A program made the translations under genes and the position numbers. Positions 24,387 to 33,854 of a stretch of DNA of 54,387 nt are shown here, one piece after another (within the stretch, counting starts at the first letter, position 1; every line of letters begins with the position of its first letter). The notes beneath the pieces were generated by a model, which worked only from the letters and a program-made list of their open reading frames with translations, was not told the origin of the DNA and did no database searches. Source of the DNA: a virus; IMG/VR virus record IMGVR_UViG_3300047550_003005, positions 1-54,387 of that record; one strand, written 5' to 3'.

Positions 24387-24733
24387 TGCAACCGACCACT
24401 GTTTCCACCACTGATGCAAGCGGCGGCACGACCTACAGCAGCCTTGTGCGCATGGACACTTGGGCTGCTGCGCAGTCTGTTCTTCAGGTGACTGTGACCG
24501 GCACTGCGACCTATACGGTTGAAACCAGCATGGATGATCCGAATAGCCCGACCAATCCGGTGGCTGAAGGCAGCATGACTTGGGTTGATGCCACTGATGC
24601 TGCTGTTGTTGGCAAGAGCGCGAAAGCCACTGGCATTTTGACTGCAACGCCAGTTTTTGTGCGGCTGAAGCAGACTGCTGGCAATGGTTCATGCAGCATG
24701 ACCATCGCGCAGTTTGGCAACGCAACCTACTGA
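24386..24733 (+). CDS. Structural protein, beta-rich (115 aa)
   Basis: A 115-aa Thr/Ala/Val-rich protein with a beta-sandwich-like alternation (VLQVTVTGTATYTVETSMDD, TPVFVRLKQTAGNGSCSM). Such small proteins usually act as head fibres or decoration proteins. The TAATG overlap couples it to the previous gene. No specific family is recognised. Confidence 0.65.
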   Translation: MQPTTVSTTDASGGTTYSSLVRMDTWAAAQSVLQVTVTGTATYTVETSMDDPNSPTNPVAEGSMTWVDATDAAVVGKSAKATGILTATPVFVRLKQTAGNGSCSMTIAQFGNATY

Positions 24734-24741
24734 GGTAAGCC

Positions 24742-25437
24742 ATGACCACGAGCGGGACATATGCGTTTGATCCATCGCTCGGCGAGATTGTTTTGTATGC
24801 CTACAATCTGATTGGCATACGCAACACCTCACTAACGCAGGAACACATGGAAGCCGCTCGCATGGCTTCCAACATGGTACTTGCGAATTGGTCAAACAAA
24901 GGTGTGAACCTCTGGACCGTTGATTTGCAGACGGTGACGCTGATTGCCGGGCAGGCCACTTATACCGTGCCTGAAAACACGGTGATCATGCTGGATGCTT
25001 ACATCCGCATTGACAATGGCAGCTCACCGCCGATTGATCGCCTGATCTTGCCGATCAGCCGCACGGAATACGCCAGCTACCCCAATAAGGAGCAGGAAGG
25101 CTTCCCAACGGTTTTCTGGCAGGATCGCCTCATCAATGGCAATGTGACGCTGTGGCCTGTTCCTGATGGCACCAGCGCGCAGTATCTGCGCTACTACCGC
25201 GCCCGGCAGCTTCAGGATTCGGAATTCACTGGCGGCCAGACGGTTGAAATCCCCTACCTGTGGCTTGATGCTTTTGCTGATGCTTTGTCATATCGGTTGG
25301 CGCGGGTGTGGAACCCGCCCATGGCGCCAGCGCTGAAGCTGGTTGCTGATGAAAGCTACAACGTGGCTGACGCTCAGAACGTGGAGCAGGCTGCGCAATA
25401 CATCACTCCAATGGTCAGTGGTTACTTCAGGCCGTGA
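24742..25437 (+). CDS. Head-tail connector, P22 gp4-like
   Basis: A 231-aa helical protein resembling packaged-DNA stabilisation proteins of the P22 gp4 type: IVLYAYNLIGIRNTSLTQEHMEAARMASNMVLANWSNKG split over two helices, NLWTVDLQTVTLIAGQATY, ISRTEYASYPNKEQEG, then FPTVFWQDRLINGNVTLWPVP and PYLWLDAFADALSYRLA. Such adaptors bind below the portal, keep packaged DNA in and receive the tail hub. It fits with the gp10-like gene at 31383 and supports a short-tailed virion. Confidence 0.8.
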   Translation: MTTSGTYAFDPSLGEIVLYAYNLIGIRNTSLTQEHMEAARMASNMVLANWSNKGVNLWTVDLQTVTLIAGQATYTVPENTVIMLDAYIRIDNGSSPPIDRLILPISRTEYASYPNKEQEGFPTVFWQDRLINGNVTLWPVPDGTSAQYLRYYRARQLQDSEFTGGQTVEIPYLWLDAFADALSYRLARVWNPPMAPALKLVADESYNVADAQNVEQAAQYITPMVSGYFRP

Positions 25438-25448
25438 TGGGGTAATTG

Positions 25449-25955
25449 ATGGCATACGCATCACAAGCAGGCCGGGCGAGAACGAGTGCAAGGAGCCCGC
25501 AGGCACACGCAATATGTGACCGCTGCGGTTTCCGGTACAATCACGTTGATTTGCGCTGGCAGTTTGATTTTGCGGGTGCATCGCTGATCAACAAGCGGAT
25601 TTTGGTTTGCAGGCCCTGTTATGACAGGCCGCAGGAGCAGCTTCGGGCTATTGTGGTGCCTGCTGATCCGATGCCGATCATCAATCCGCGTGTGCAGGAT
25701 TTCGTGACTGCGGAAACCAGCACCAGATTTACCTCTGGGCAAAACACGGTTGATCCTGATACAAACATCCCTGTGATTGGTGGCAATGTTCGCATTACCC
25801 AGGATGATAAGGATCGTGTGACGCAGCAGACTGGTGAAGCCCCTGGCGGGCTTAATCAGGAACCGGGTACTGATCCTAATGCTCCTGGCAATAATGATCC
25901 GGGCCTGCCGTACAATGACACTGAAGTGCCGAAGACGGGGCCAAATACACCATGA
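25449..25955 (+). CDS. Zinc-ribbon virion protein
   Basis: A 168-aa protein with one N-terminal zinc ribbon: CDRC at about residues 22-25 and CRPC at about 53-56, round the conserved phrase [15 protein letters not shown]. The rest is extended and rich in Pro, Asn, Gly and Asp, likely disordered. This ribbon protein is often found between a gp4-like adaptor and the fibres in podovirus-like phages. ATG 25449 is preferred to the TTG immediately before it. Confidence 0.75.
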   Translation: MAYASQAGRARTSARSPQAHAICDRCGFRYNHVDLRWQFDFAGASLINKRILVCRPCYDRPQEQLRAIVVPADPMPIINPRVQDFVTAETSTRFTSGQNTVDPDTNIPVIGGNVRITQDDKDRVTQQTGEAPGGLNQEPGTDPNAPGNNDPGLPYNDTEVPKTGPNTP

Positions 25956-27793
25956 GCAATATCCAGATTCCGAATCTTCCCCCGGCTATTGCGCTCAATG
26001 GTTCTGAGCAGCTTGAGATCGTGCAGGCTGGCACTTCGCGCCGCACGACTGCCGCTGCTATTGCTGCCCTTCAAGGAGGCCCAACTGGCCCGACAGGCTC
26101 CACGGGAAATACCGGGCCTACGGGACCTACAGGGCCTACTGGCCCTACGGGTGCAACGGGGGCCGCTGGCTCCACGGGGGATACTGGGCCTACTGGCGCG
26201 TCAGGCCCTACTGGCCCTACCGGGCCTACTGGGCCTCAAGGGATTGATGGCCCTGTTGGCCCGCAAGGCAACACCGGCCCTCAAGGCCCTACCGGCCCCA
26301 CAGGGCCTACAGGGGCGCAGGGGGATGTTGGCCCCACTGGCTCTACAGGGGCTACTGGCCCGACCGGCCCCACGGGGCCTACGGGCGCCACAGGGGCTGC
26401 TTCAACGGTTGCTGGGCCAACTGGCCCGACTGGCCCCACAGGCCCGACAGGGCCTACAGGAGCGGCATCTACGGTTGCTGGGCCAACAGGCCCCACGGGT
26501 CCGACTGGACCAACAGGGCCTACTGGTGCGGCTTCAACGGTTGCTGGGCCAACAGGCCCGACTGGCCCCACGGGGCCTACTGGCGCAACTGGCTCCACAG
26601 GTGCTGGCGGAGCTTTGGGGTATTATGGTTCTTTCTTTGATACCACAACGCAAACGACGACAGCCAATACGGCGACTTCAATCAATCTGAACAGCACTGC
26701 TGAATCCAATGGCGTTTCAATTGTAAGTAATTCCCGGATTACTGTTGCGTATGCTGGGACGTATAACCTGCAATTTTCCGCGCAGCTTGATCACATTGGC
26801 GGCGGCGGATCGGGCGAAACGGTAAACATTTGGCTGCGCAAAAATGGCACCAACGTAGCTGATACTGACACCAAAATTACCGTGACATCTTCGACTAAGT
26901 ATGTGGTGCCTGCTTGGAATTTTGTGCTTACTTTGGCAGCCAATGATTATCTTGAGTTAATTTGGCTGACTGATAATGCAAATATTCAATTGACTTATGG
27001 TGCAGCGGCATCTCCTGCGCCTGCAATTCCGTCCGTGATCGCAACGCTCACGCAGGTGATGTACACCCAGGTAGGGCCTACTGGGCCTACGGGTCCAACT
27101 GGCCCAACTGGTCCAACCGGGCCTACTGGCTCTACTGGTGCGCAAGGTCCAACCGGGCCTACCGGCCCCACAGGGCCTACGGGTCCAACTGGGCCTACAG
27201 GCGCTCAAGGCGCAGCATCTACGGTTGCTGGCCCTACTGGGCCTACTGGACCTCAAGGCACTGTTGGGGATTCTGGGCCTACTGGACCTACGGGTCCAAC
27301 TGGAACAACTGGTACTGGCGGTCCTACTGGCCCAACTGGCGCGCAAGGCACGGTTGCTGCTGGCACTGCGATGTTGTTTGTGCAGACAACAGCCCCTACC
27401 GGATGGACCAAAAGTACAACGCATGATAATAAAGCTTTGCGTGTTGTAACTGGTACAGCAAGCAGTGGCGGTTCCGTTGGATTTACTACGGCTTTTGCTT
27501 CTCAGGGCGTATCTGGCACCATTGGTAATACGACCACCACAGGCACAGTGGGAAGTACAACGCTATCAACTGCTCAAATTCCAAGTCACACTCACCCTAA
27601 TGGGTCGGTCGGAGCCAGTGCTGGTTCTGATGTTGGGAATGGCACTCTATCAGGCAACCCTACAGGTGCAACAGGTGGCGGCGGTTCGCACAATCACTCA
27701 TTATCAATGAATGCTCATAATCACACTTTTACTGGGACTGCGATTAATCTGGCGGTTCAGTATGTAGATGTGATTGTAGCCACCAAGGACTAA
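25952..27793 (+). CDS. Collagen-like tail fibre
   Basis: A 613-aa fibre. Residues 1-42 are a virion-anchor type N-terminus ([20 protein letters not shown]). Collagen-like G-P-T repeats run at about 43-217 and 373-466, with a globular, C1q/TNF-like beta domain between them. The C-terminal 140 residues ([28 protein letters not shown]) look like a receptor-binding collar-type domain. That domain is duplicated in the fibre at 42018. Four copies of A-A-S-T-V-A-G-P-T punctuate the collagen runs. Trimeric and surface-exposed by inference; collagen repeats also invite length change by slippage. Confidence 0.85.
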   Translation: MSNIQIPNLPPAIALNGSEQLEIVQAGTSRRTTAAAIAALQGGPTGPTGSTGNTGPTGPTGPTGPTGATGAAGSTGDTGPTGASGPTGPTGPTGPQGIDGPVGPQGNTGPQGPTGPTGPTGAQGDVGPTGSTGATGPTGPTGPTGATGAASTVAGPTGPTGPTGPTGPTGAASTVAGPTGPTGPTGPTGPTGAASTVAGPTGPTGPTGPTGATGSTGAGGALGYYGSFFDTTTQTTTANTATSINLNSTAESNGVSIVSNSRITVAYAGTYNLQFSAQLDHIGGGGSGETVNIWLRKNGTNVADTDTKITVTSSTKYVVPAWNFVLTLAANDYLELIWLTDNANIQLTYGAAASPAPAIPSVIATLTQVMYTQVGPTGPTGPTGPTGPTGPTGSTGAQGPTGPTGPTGPTGPTGPTGAQGAASTVAGPTGPTGPQGTVGDSGPTGPTGPTGTTGTGGPTGPTGAQGTVAAGTAMLFVQTTAPTGWTKSTTHDNKALRVVTGTASSGGSVGFTTAFASQGVSGTIGNTTTTGTVGSTTLSTAQIPSHTHPNGSVGASAGSDVGNGTLSGNPTGATGGGGSHNHSLSMNAHNHTFTGTAINLAVQYVDVIVATKD

Positions 27794-27796
27794 AAT

Positions 27797-28027
27797 ATGT
27801 CTCAAGACTTTTACAACATCATTGTCGGTGTCGCAGGGGCAGCCATTGGATGGTTGTTAAAGGTTGTTTGGGATAGTGTGCGCGCGCTTCAGGCTGATAT
27901 GAAGGAAATTGAGCGCGAGCTTCACACCGAATACGTCAGCAAAAATGATTATAGGCAGGATATTCTTGAGATGAAGGATATCCTGAAGCAAATTTTCGAG
28001 AAGCTTGATCGTAAAGCCGACAAGTAA
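27797..28027 (+). CDS. Small membrane-anchored coiled-coil protein
   Basis: A 76-aa protein with one N-terminal membrane helix (FYNIIVGVAGAAIGWLLKVVW) and a charged coiled-coil tail (MKEIERELHTEYVSK, ILKQIFEKLDRKADK). This layout is common in phages near lysis genes and is often described as holin-like or as a spacer protein; it could also be an accessory to the three-helix holin at 30094. AAGGACTAAAAT precedes the ATG. The lysis role is an inference. Confidence 0.65.
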   Translation: MSQDFYNIIVGVAGAAIGWLLKVVWDSVRALQADMKEIERELHTEYVSKNDYRQDILEMKDILKQIFEKLDRKADK

Positions 28028-28050
28028 CATTGGCATGAAAGAGGGGAAAA

Positions 28051-29628
28051 ATGCCATTCAGTTCAGAGGCTGGCAAAGCCAGCATAGCATGGGCGTTGTC
28101 ACATATCCCGGTTCCTAAAACAGCATTGGATATTGGCTGCGGCCAAGGCACATACGCCAAGATGTTTCCAAAGCTCCAGTGGACTGGAGTGGAAATTTGG
28201 GAACCATACGTTGAAAAATATGGTCTAAAAGACCTCTACCCAAGCCTTCAAATTGCCGATGCCCGTGAATGGGATACGGATGAGCATTTTGATGTGTGCT
28301 TCCTTGGCGATGTGCTGGAGCATATGCCAGCGGATCATGCCATGGAATTGGTGGAAAGGGCCAAGCAGTGGGCTGACACGGTGGTGATCAGCATCCCGCT
28401 GGGGCATTATCCGCAGGGCGAGTATGACGGAAACCCATATGAAGCCCATGTGGTGGACCATTGGACTGACGCTCAGGTAAGGCAGGCATTTGGTGAGCCC
28501 ACTTGGTCTGACATTGACCGCGAAATTGGTGTCTATGTCTATTCCAAGCATGAGATTCGGTTGCGAATTGCCGTCTATGCCATCAGCAAGAACGAAAAGC
28601 AGTTTGTTGAGCGCTTTTGCAAATCAGCCGAAGGTGCCGATTGTATCCTGATTGCAGATACCGGCAGTGATGATGGCACGGTTGAGGAGGCCCAGCGCTG
28701 CGGGGCTGCCGTGACCAGCATTTACATTAATCCATGGCGGTTTGATCATGCCAGGAATGCTGCCCTGGCCGTGATCCCGCGCGATATTGATGTCTGCATC
28801 AGCCTTGATCTTGATGAAATGCTTGAACCCGGCTGGCGGGAAGAGATTGAGCGCGTTTGGACACCCAGAACCACCCGTTTGCGCTATTATTTCGATTGGG
28901 GTGCTGGCATCCGGTTCAAATATGAGAAGATTCATGCCCGGAAAGGGTACTTCTGGCATCATCCGTGCCACGAATACCCGGTTGCTGATGGTCGGATCGT
29001 GGAAAACTGGGCCAATTCAGAGATGCTGCTGGTCAGCCATCATCCAGACCCCACCAAAAGCCGTGGCCAGTACCTGGATTTGTTGGCTTTGTCGGTTAAG
29101 GAAGACCCGCACTGCCCACGCAATGCCTTCTATTACGCCCGCGAGCTGACCTTCAATTACCGCTGGCATGATGCCATCAAAGAATTGCACAGGTATCTGG
29201 ATTTGCCGCATGCCAACTGGCCGAATGAGCGGTGCTATGCCTACCGGCTGCTTGGGAAAGCCCATGGCGAGCTTGGTGATCAGGTTCAATCCGAAAAATT
29301 CTACCAACTTGCCGCCAGTGAAGCGCCAGGAACCCGTGAGCCATGGTGTGAGCTTGCGATGCTCTATTACCGGCAGCACCGCTGGCCAGACTGCTATGCG
29401 GCCTCCATGCGGGCTTTAGAAATCAAAGACAAGCAACTGGTCTATACCTGTGATCCCGCTGTCTGGGGCCATTGGGCGCATGATCTGGCGTCAATTTCGG
29501 CCTGGAATATGGGCATGAAAGAGGTTGCCTTGGAGCAGGGTAAATTGGCTTTAATGCATTCGCCTGAAGATGCTAGGCTGCAAGCCAATTTGGCTTTCAT
29601 GGCAGGAATTCAGCAAGAGGCCGCCTGA
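28051..29628 (+). CDS. Methyltransferase-glycosyltransferase-TPR fusion
   Basis: A 525-aa three-part protein. Residues 1-165 are a class I SAM methyltransferase (ALDIGCGQGTYA near 24-35, DVCFLGDVLEHMPADH near 80-95). Residues about 170-320 are a GT-A glycosyltransferase of the GT2 kind (IAVYAISKNEKQFVERF, ADTGSDDGTVEEA, and SLDLDEML as DXD-like metal site near 250-257). The remainder is TPR-like helical repeats (YAYRLLGKAHGELGDQVQSE, PWCELAMLYYRQHRW). It probably builds or caps a sugar on a glycan, lipid or virion protein. It lies among tail and holin genes, so modification of fibres or of the host surface is possible. Confidence 0.85.
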   Translation: MPFSSEAGKASIAWALSHIPVPKTALDIGCGQGTYAKMFPKLQWTGVEIWEPYVEKYGLKDLYPSLQIADAREWDTDEHFDVCFLGDVLEHMPADHAMELVERAKQWADTVVISIPLGHYPQGEYDGNPYEAHVVDHWTDAQVRQAFGEPTWSDIDREIGVYVYSKHEIRLRIAVYAISKNEKQFVERFCKSAEGADCILIADTGSDDGTVEEAQRCGAAVTSIYINPWRFDHARNAALAVIPRDIDVCISLDLDEMLEPGWREEIERVWTPRTTRLRYYFDWGAGIRFKYEKIHARKGYFWHHPCHEYPVADGRIVENWANSEMLLVSHHPDPTKSRGQYLDLLALSVKEDPHCPRNAFYYARELTFNYRWHDAIKELHRYLDLPHANWPNERCYAYRLLGKAHGELGDQVQSEKFYQLAASEAPGTREPWCELAMLYYRQHRWPDCYAASMRALEIKDKQLVYTCDPAVWGHWAHDLASISAWNMGMKEVALEQGKLALMHSPEDARLQANLAFMAGIQQEAA

Positions 29629-30092
29629 TGGAAATACCCAAGCTCACGCCGGTCATTCAGTTTGCCACAGCCAGCTTCGCGCTGGCTGTCGGCGGCTATA
29701 CGGCTGGCGAGAAGTTTGGGTGGTTCAAGAATGAGATCATTGCCTGGGCGCCGGAACATTTCAAAATTGAGCCCGCCAAGATTGGGCAGCCAATTACTGT
29801 CACGGTGGCCAGGATCAAAAAGCGTGATGATTGTTCTGTAGAGGGTTTCAATGTGACGGTGCGTGATGGCGGCGGCATGATCCATGAGGCCACGCCCAGC
29901 ATGACACGTTTTACCGGCCCTGCCGGGCCTGAGATCGACACGTTTACCTATTTGTTGACCCTTTCCGAGAAAGAGCCTGTGACGGCTGGCAGGGCCACCT
30001 TGCTTGCCACCATCAAATATAAATGCCCGGAAGGTGAACGGACTGTAACCTACCCCAGGCATCAGAACCTAATCTTTATGCTGGAGAAGTGA
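29628..30092 (+). CDS. Membrane-anchored protein with beta domain
   Basis: A 154-aa protein with a weakly hydrophobic N-terminal segment (VIQFATASFALAVGGYTAG), which may be a signal anchor, followed by an Ig-like beta domain (PITVTVARIKKRDDCSVEGF, DTFTYLLTLSEKEP, TLLATIKYKCPEGERTVTY) with two Cys that could pair in the periplasm. The next gene is a holin, so a role in lysis timing or as a spanin-like part is possible but not shown. The start overlaps the upstream stop by one base. Confidence 0.6.
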   Translation: MEIPKLTPVIQFATASFALAVGGYTAGEKFGWFKNEIIAWAPEHFKIEPAKIGQPITVTVARIKKRDDCSVEGFNVTVRDGGGMIHEATPSMTRFTGPAGPEIDTFTYLLTLSEKEPVTAGRATLLATIKYKCPEGERTVTYPRHQNLIFMLEK

Positions 30093-30093
30093 C

Positions 30094-30609
30094 ATGGAAA
30101 GCCTGCTGAACCTTGTGCGTACAGTCGCTCCCAGCATCGCCAGCGCCGTAGGCGGCCCCTTGGCTGGCATGGCCACTAGGGCGATCTCAGAAGCCCTCCT
30201 GGGCAAGCCTGATGGCTCTGAGCAGGAATTGACGGAAGCAGCGGCCAGAGCGACCCCGGAACAGCTCCTGGCGCTGAAGCAGGCCGAGCAAGACTTCGCT
30301 GTGAAGATGCGCGAATTGGACATTGACTTGGAGCGGATCGCCAATGCGGATCGCGATAGTGCGCGCAATCGTGAGGTTGCCACCAGGGATTGGACGCCAC
30401 GCATTTTGGCGGGGCTGATTACGGCTGGCTATTTCGGTGTGCTGTTTTACATGCTCAGGAATGGCTTGCCGCAGCATGGTGGGTCTGAGGCCATGCTTGT
30501 AATGCTTGGCACCCTGGGAACCGCCTGGGGCGGCGTGGTGGCCTATTATTTCGGCTCCTCGGCTGGCTCCAAAGCCAAGGATGAAGCTATGCGTAGAAAT
30601 TCCAAATGA
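30094..30609 (+). CDS. Three-helix holin (GTA-type holin_3TM)
   Basis: A 171-aa protein with the pattern of the three-membrane-helix holins found in alphaproteobacterial gene transfer agents and phages: VAPSIASAVGGPLAGMATRAI, then a charged helix whose ELDIDLERIANADRDSARNR is the family's signature, then two membrane helices (WTPRILAGLITAGYFGVLFY and MLVMLGTLGTAWGGVVAYYF) and a basic tail. Holins make the membrane lesions that end infection. It lies far from the endolysin at 43766. Confidence 0.85.
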   Translation: MESLLNLVRTVAPSIASAVGGPLAGMATRAISEALLGKPDGSEQELTEAAARATPEQLLALKQAEQDFAVKMRELDIDLERIANADRDSARNREVATRDWTPRILAGLITAGYFGVLFYMLRNGLPQHGGSEAMLVMLGTLGTAWGGVVAYYFGSSAGSKAKDEAMRRNSK

Positions 30610-30659
30610 CTTGGGCTACAAAGCTGGTTTAATATCCCTCCCGGCAAGGGGTTTCGCCT

Positions 30660-31379
30660 ATGACCACAGGTTTGACGTATAGCCAGTATGTGAGCGAGAT
30701 CGCCACCCTTGCGGTTGTGCCTTCTGACGACCCCAATTTCGTGGAAATCCTGCCGCAGATGATCACCTATGCGGAAAACAGGATTTACCGCGATTTGGAC
30801 CTGCTGGAGACTGTCACCGCGATAAGCTCCTACACAACCGCCCTAAATGGCCGCACGGTCACTTTCCCGATTGCTGACTTCATCACGGTGCAGGAGGTGA
30901 ATGTCATCACCCCTGCTGGCACCACCATCCCTGACAATGGCACCAGGACGGCCCTGCTGCCCGTGACCAAGGAATGGATGAATTACAACTACGTCAGCAG
31001 CGCATCGGCGGCGGTGCCGTACTATTTCGCGATGTTCAACCAGAACACGATCATCCTTGGCCCCTGGGCGGATGACACCTACACCATCGAAATTGTGGGG
31101 ACGTTCCGCCCGGATTCGCTGTCTGCGTCCAACACTTCTACCTTTGTGTCGCTCTATCTGCCTGATCTGATGATCATGGCTTCCATGATTTATATCAGCG
31201 CCTTCCAGCGCAACTTCATCTCGGCGGCAGCCAATGACCCGCAGATGCCGGTCAACTATGAGACTCAGTATCAGACTTTGCTGAAGGGGGCGATGGTTGA
31301 AGAGGCGCGTAAGAAGTTCCAATCGGCTGGCTGGACTTCCATGTCGCCTGCTCCTGTGGCTTCGCCGACCAGAGGATAA
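30660..31379 (+). CDS. Phage adaptor (head-tail connector) protein
   Basis: A 239-aa protein with the common adaptor pattern: TYSQYVSEIATLAVVPSDDPNFVEILPQMI in two helices, then AENRIYRDLDLLETV, a beta region (GRTVTFPIADFITVQEV), and a helical end (PQMPVNYETQYQTLLKGAMVEEARKK). Such proteins sit between portal and nozzle in SU10- and Cobavirus-like podoviruses and are often annotated as phage adaptor. Placement beside the gp10-like hub fits. AAGGGG lies before the ATG. Confidence 0.75.
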   Translation: MTTGLTYSQYVSEIATLAVVPSDDPNFVEILPQMITYAENRIYRDLDLLETVTAISSYTTALNGRTVTFPIADFITVQEVNVITPAGTTIPDNGTRTALLPVTKEWMNYNYVSSASAAVPYYFAMFNQNTIILGPWADDTYTIEIVGTFRPDSLSASNTSTFVSLYLPDLMIMASMIYISAFQRNFISAAANDPQMPVNYETQYQTLLKGAMVEEARKKFQSAGWTSMSPAPVASPTRG

Positions 31380-31382
31380 GGT

Positions 31383-33497
31383 ATGCCTCACGCCACGCTC
31401 AAGCTGATCCCAGGGGTTGATCAAAACCGGACACCGGCTTTGAACGAGGCTGCTTTGTCTGAAAGCCAGCTCATTCGGTTTGTGCAGGATCGTCAGGGTT
31501 TGGGATTGCCTCAAAAGCTTGGCGGTTGGACACGGTATTACCCAAATGCTTTGGCTGCCACGCCTAGGGCTATGTTGGCTTGGCAGGACAACAATGGTCA
31601 GCAGTATCTAGCGGTTGGGTGCGAAGCCCCTGCATCTATTGCTGTGCCACCGCCCGGCGCCCCTATTTATGTCATCAATAATGGCACGGCCAGAAACCTT
31701 GTGCCTCAAGTTGATCGGCATGATGTCGCGGTAGATGTCACGACAACAACGACATCAAACAGCGTCATAATTGAAGACACCGCCAGTAATATGACTGACT
31801 ATAATGCGGTTTTTGTTTTGACGCACATTTCGGTTGGGGGCGTCATTATTTTTGGTTTTTACAGAACCTATCAGGTCAGCGCCAATACTTATGAGATTTT
31901 TTTGACTGATGCTTTAGGCAATCCATTGATACCTACCACGGCTGTCGCAAATGGTGGTTCTGTTGCCGAATTTGATGTGACCAGCGGTTCTTCAGTGGTG
32001 ACTGTGACCTTAAATGATCATGGGTATAATGTCGGGGATACTTATCCAATTTTGGTGTCAACCACTCTTGGTGGTGTGACTTTATTTGGCAATTACACCG
32101 TTACAAGCATTGTCAGTGCTAATGAATTTACCATCAATGCACCGCAGCAAGCCACCTCCACCACAAGCGCGTTCATAAATAGCGGCGATGCTGCTTATGA
32201 TTATTATTATGGGTTTGGCTCTTTAACTGCTGGCAGCGGCTATGGTGTTGGTGGTTATGGCACAGGCGGTTATGGTTCTGGCGTTTCTATTGTTCCTGCC
32301 GGTGGTGATGAATTGGTTGCCACGGATTGGACGCTTGATAATTGGGGGGACACCTTAATTGCCTGCCCAAATGGCTTAACCTTTGGCCCTGCTGTTTCAA
32401 ACCCCCTTGGTGGGCCTATCTACCAATGGTCGCCGCAGGTCAATTCGCCAACACTAGATGTCATCCCTGAAGCTCCTGTCGCTAATGCAGGCATTTTTGT
32501 CGCGATGCCGCAGCGGCAGATTATTGCATGGGGATCAACCTTCAATGGCGTCCAAGACCCACTGTTGATCCGTTGGTGCGATATTGAAAATTATCAGCAG
32601 TGGATTGCTCTGCCGACCAATCAGGCTGGCTCATATCGCATCCCCAAGGGGTCGCAGATTGTTGGATGTATCCAGGGGCCACAACAGGGGCTTGTTTGGA
32701 CCGATCTGGCTCTCTGGGCCATGCAGTATGTTGGCGCCCCTTATGTGTACTCATTTAATGAAATTGGCACTGGCTGCGGCTTGATTGCGCCCAAGGCTGC
32801 TGCATCTTTGAATGGCGTCATTTATTGGATGTCCCAGAGCCAGTTCTTTATGTATGCCAATGGCGGTGTGCAGGGTATTCAATGCCCGATCTGGGATGTG
32901 ATCTTCCAAGACCTTGATACAACCAACCTTGATAAGATCAGGATTGCGGTGAATTCACGATTTAATGAGGTGGCTTGGTTTTATCCCACCATGAGCAATG
33001 GCGGTGAAATCAACGCATATGTGAAGTACAATGTTGGCTTGAACCAGTGGGATTTTGGGACGCTCTCGCGCACGGCATGGATCAACCAGTCAGTGCTTGG
33101 GCCGCCCATTGGCGCGACACCGGAAGGCTTGATCTATCAGCATGAGACTTCTCAAAATGCTGATGGCTTCCCTATGACATCCTACTTTCAGACGGGGTAT
33201 TTCACGCTCTCAGACGGCGATGTTTTGACTTACATTGATCAGTTCTGGCCGGATGCTAAGTGGGGTTATTATGAGGGTGTGCAGGACGCCAACCTGCTTT
33301 TGACGTTTTATGTGCTGAATTACCCCGGCGACACGCCAAAGGTTTATGGGCCTTATGATGTCGTCAAAACCACGCAGTATATTGTGCCGCGCTTCCGTGG
33401 TCGCTTAGTGTCGATCAGGATTGAGAGCAACGACATTGATTCGTTCTGGCGCATGGGTGCAATGCGTTACCGCTTCTCGCCTGATGGGAAATTCTGA
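31383..33497 (+). CDS. Tail hub / DNA stabilisation protein, P22 gp10-like
   Basis: A 704-aa beta-propeller-like protein. It opens LKLIPGVDQNRTPALNEA, a recurrent start in gp10-like and tail tubular-B-like proteins, then carries Thr/Val-rich insertions at about 110-260, a Gly/Tyr-rich loop (GVGGYGTGGYGSG), and the propeller blades (ATDWTLDNWGDTLIACPNG, GIFVAMPQRQIIAWGS, DPLLIRWCDIENYQQW, GVIYWMSQSQFFMYANGG). It should form the nozzle or hub under the adaptors and carry the fibres. The inserted beta repeats may be recent additions. Confidence 0.8.
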   Translation: MPHATLKLIPGVDQNRTPALNEAALSESQLIRFVQDRQGLGLPQKLGGWTRYYPNALAATPRAMLAWQDNNGQQYLAVGCEAPASIAVPPPGAPIYVINNGTARNLVPQVDRHDVAVDVTTTTTSNSVIIEDTASNMTDYNAVFVLTHISVGGVIIFGFYRTYQVSANTYEIFLTDALGNPLIPTTAVANGGSVAEFDVTSGSSVVTVTLNDHGYNVGDTYPILVSTTLGGVTLFGNYTVTSIVSANEFTINAPQQATSTTSAFINSGDAAYDYYYGFGSLTAGSGYGVGGYGTGGYGSGVSIVPAGGDELVATDWTLDNWGDTLIACPNGLTFGPAVSNPLGGPIYQWSPQVNSPTLDVIPEAPVANAGIFVAMPQRQIIAWGSTFNGVQDPLLIRWCDIENYQQWIALPTNQAGSYRIPKGSQIVGCIQGPQQGLVWTDLALWAMQYVGAPYVYSFNEIGTGCGLIAPKAAASLNGVIYWMSQSQFFMYANGGVQGIQCPIWDVIFQDLDTTNLDKIRIAVNSRFNEVAWFYPTMSNGGEINAYVKYNVGLNQWDFGTLSRTAWINQSVLGPPIGATPEGLIYQHETSQNADGFPMTSYFQTGYFTLSDGDVLTYIDQFWPDAKWGYYEGVQDANLLLTFYVLNYPGDTPKVYGPYDVVKTTQYIVPRFRGRLVSIRIESNDIDSFWRMGAMRYRFSPDGKF

Positions 33498-33853
33498 TGG
33501 CAAGTTTAGACGATATCGCAACGATCCAGAAGAACGGTGTCATTGCTGTTAATACGCTGAACCAGACACTTCAGCGCATTTATGGGTCCAATACTTCAGC
33601 GACAGCCTCTGCTGACACCTTAGTGCTTACGGGGCCTGGACGGTTGATCAATGTTTCGGTGACGGTGGCTGGCTCTACTGCCGGGGCCATTCATAATTCT
33701 TCCACCGTGGCGGGGGTTTCAGCGAGCAATATGCTTGCGACAATTGATTCGACTGTTGGGGTTTATCCAATGAACCTGTTGTTTACCAATGGTTTGGTGA
33801 TCGTTGTTGGTACAGGGCAAGAGATGAACGTCACCTATTCGGTGGGGGCATAA
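33497..33853 (+). CDS. Small structural protein (118 aa)
   Basis: A 118-aa Thr/Val/Ala-rich beta protein: MASLDDIATIQKNGVIAVNTLNQ at the start, then LVLTGPGRLINVSVTVAG and a VVVGTGQEMNVTYSVGA end. Such short proteins directly behind a gp10-like hub are frequent in podovirus-like phages and are probably virion components. It shares one base with the hub gene's stop region (TGATG). Confidence 0.65.
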   Translation: MASLDDIATIQKNGVIAVNTLNQTLQRIYGSNTSATASADTLVLTGPGRLINVSVTVAGSTAGAIHNSSTVAGVSASNMLATIDSTVGVYPMNLLFTNGLVIVVGTGQEMNVTYSVGA

Positions 33854-33854
33854 G

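Noticed and set aside
26281-26598. Minus-strand frame rich in G-P-V repeats
   Set aside because: It is the mirror of the collagen-like repeats of the fibre gene.
26080-27355. Collagen-tract DNA repeats as CRISPR or minisatellite
   Set aside because: They keep the reading frame of a G-x-y protein repeat throughout and explain themselves as coding sequence.
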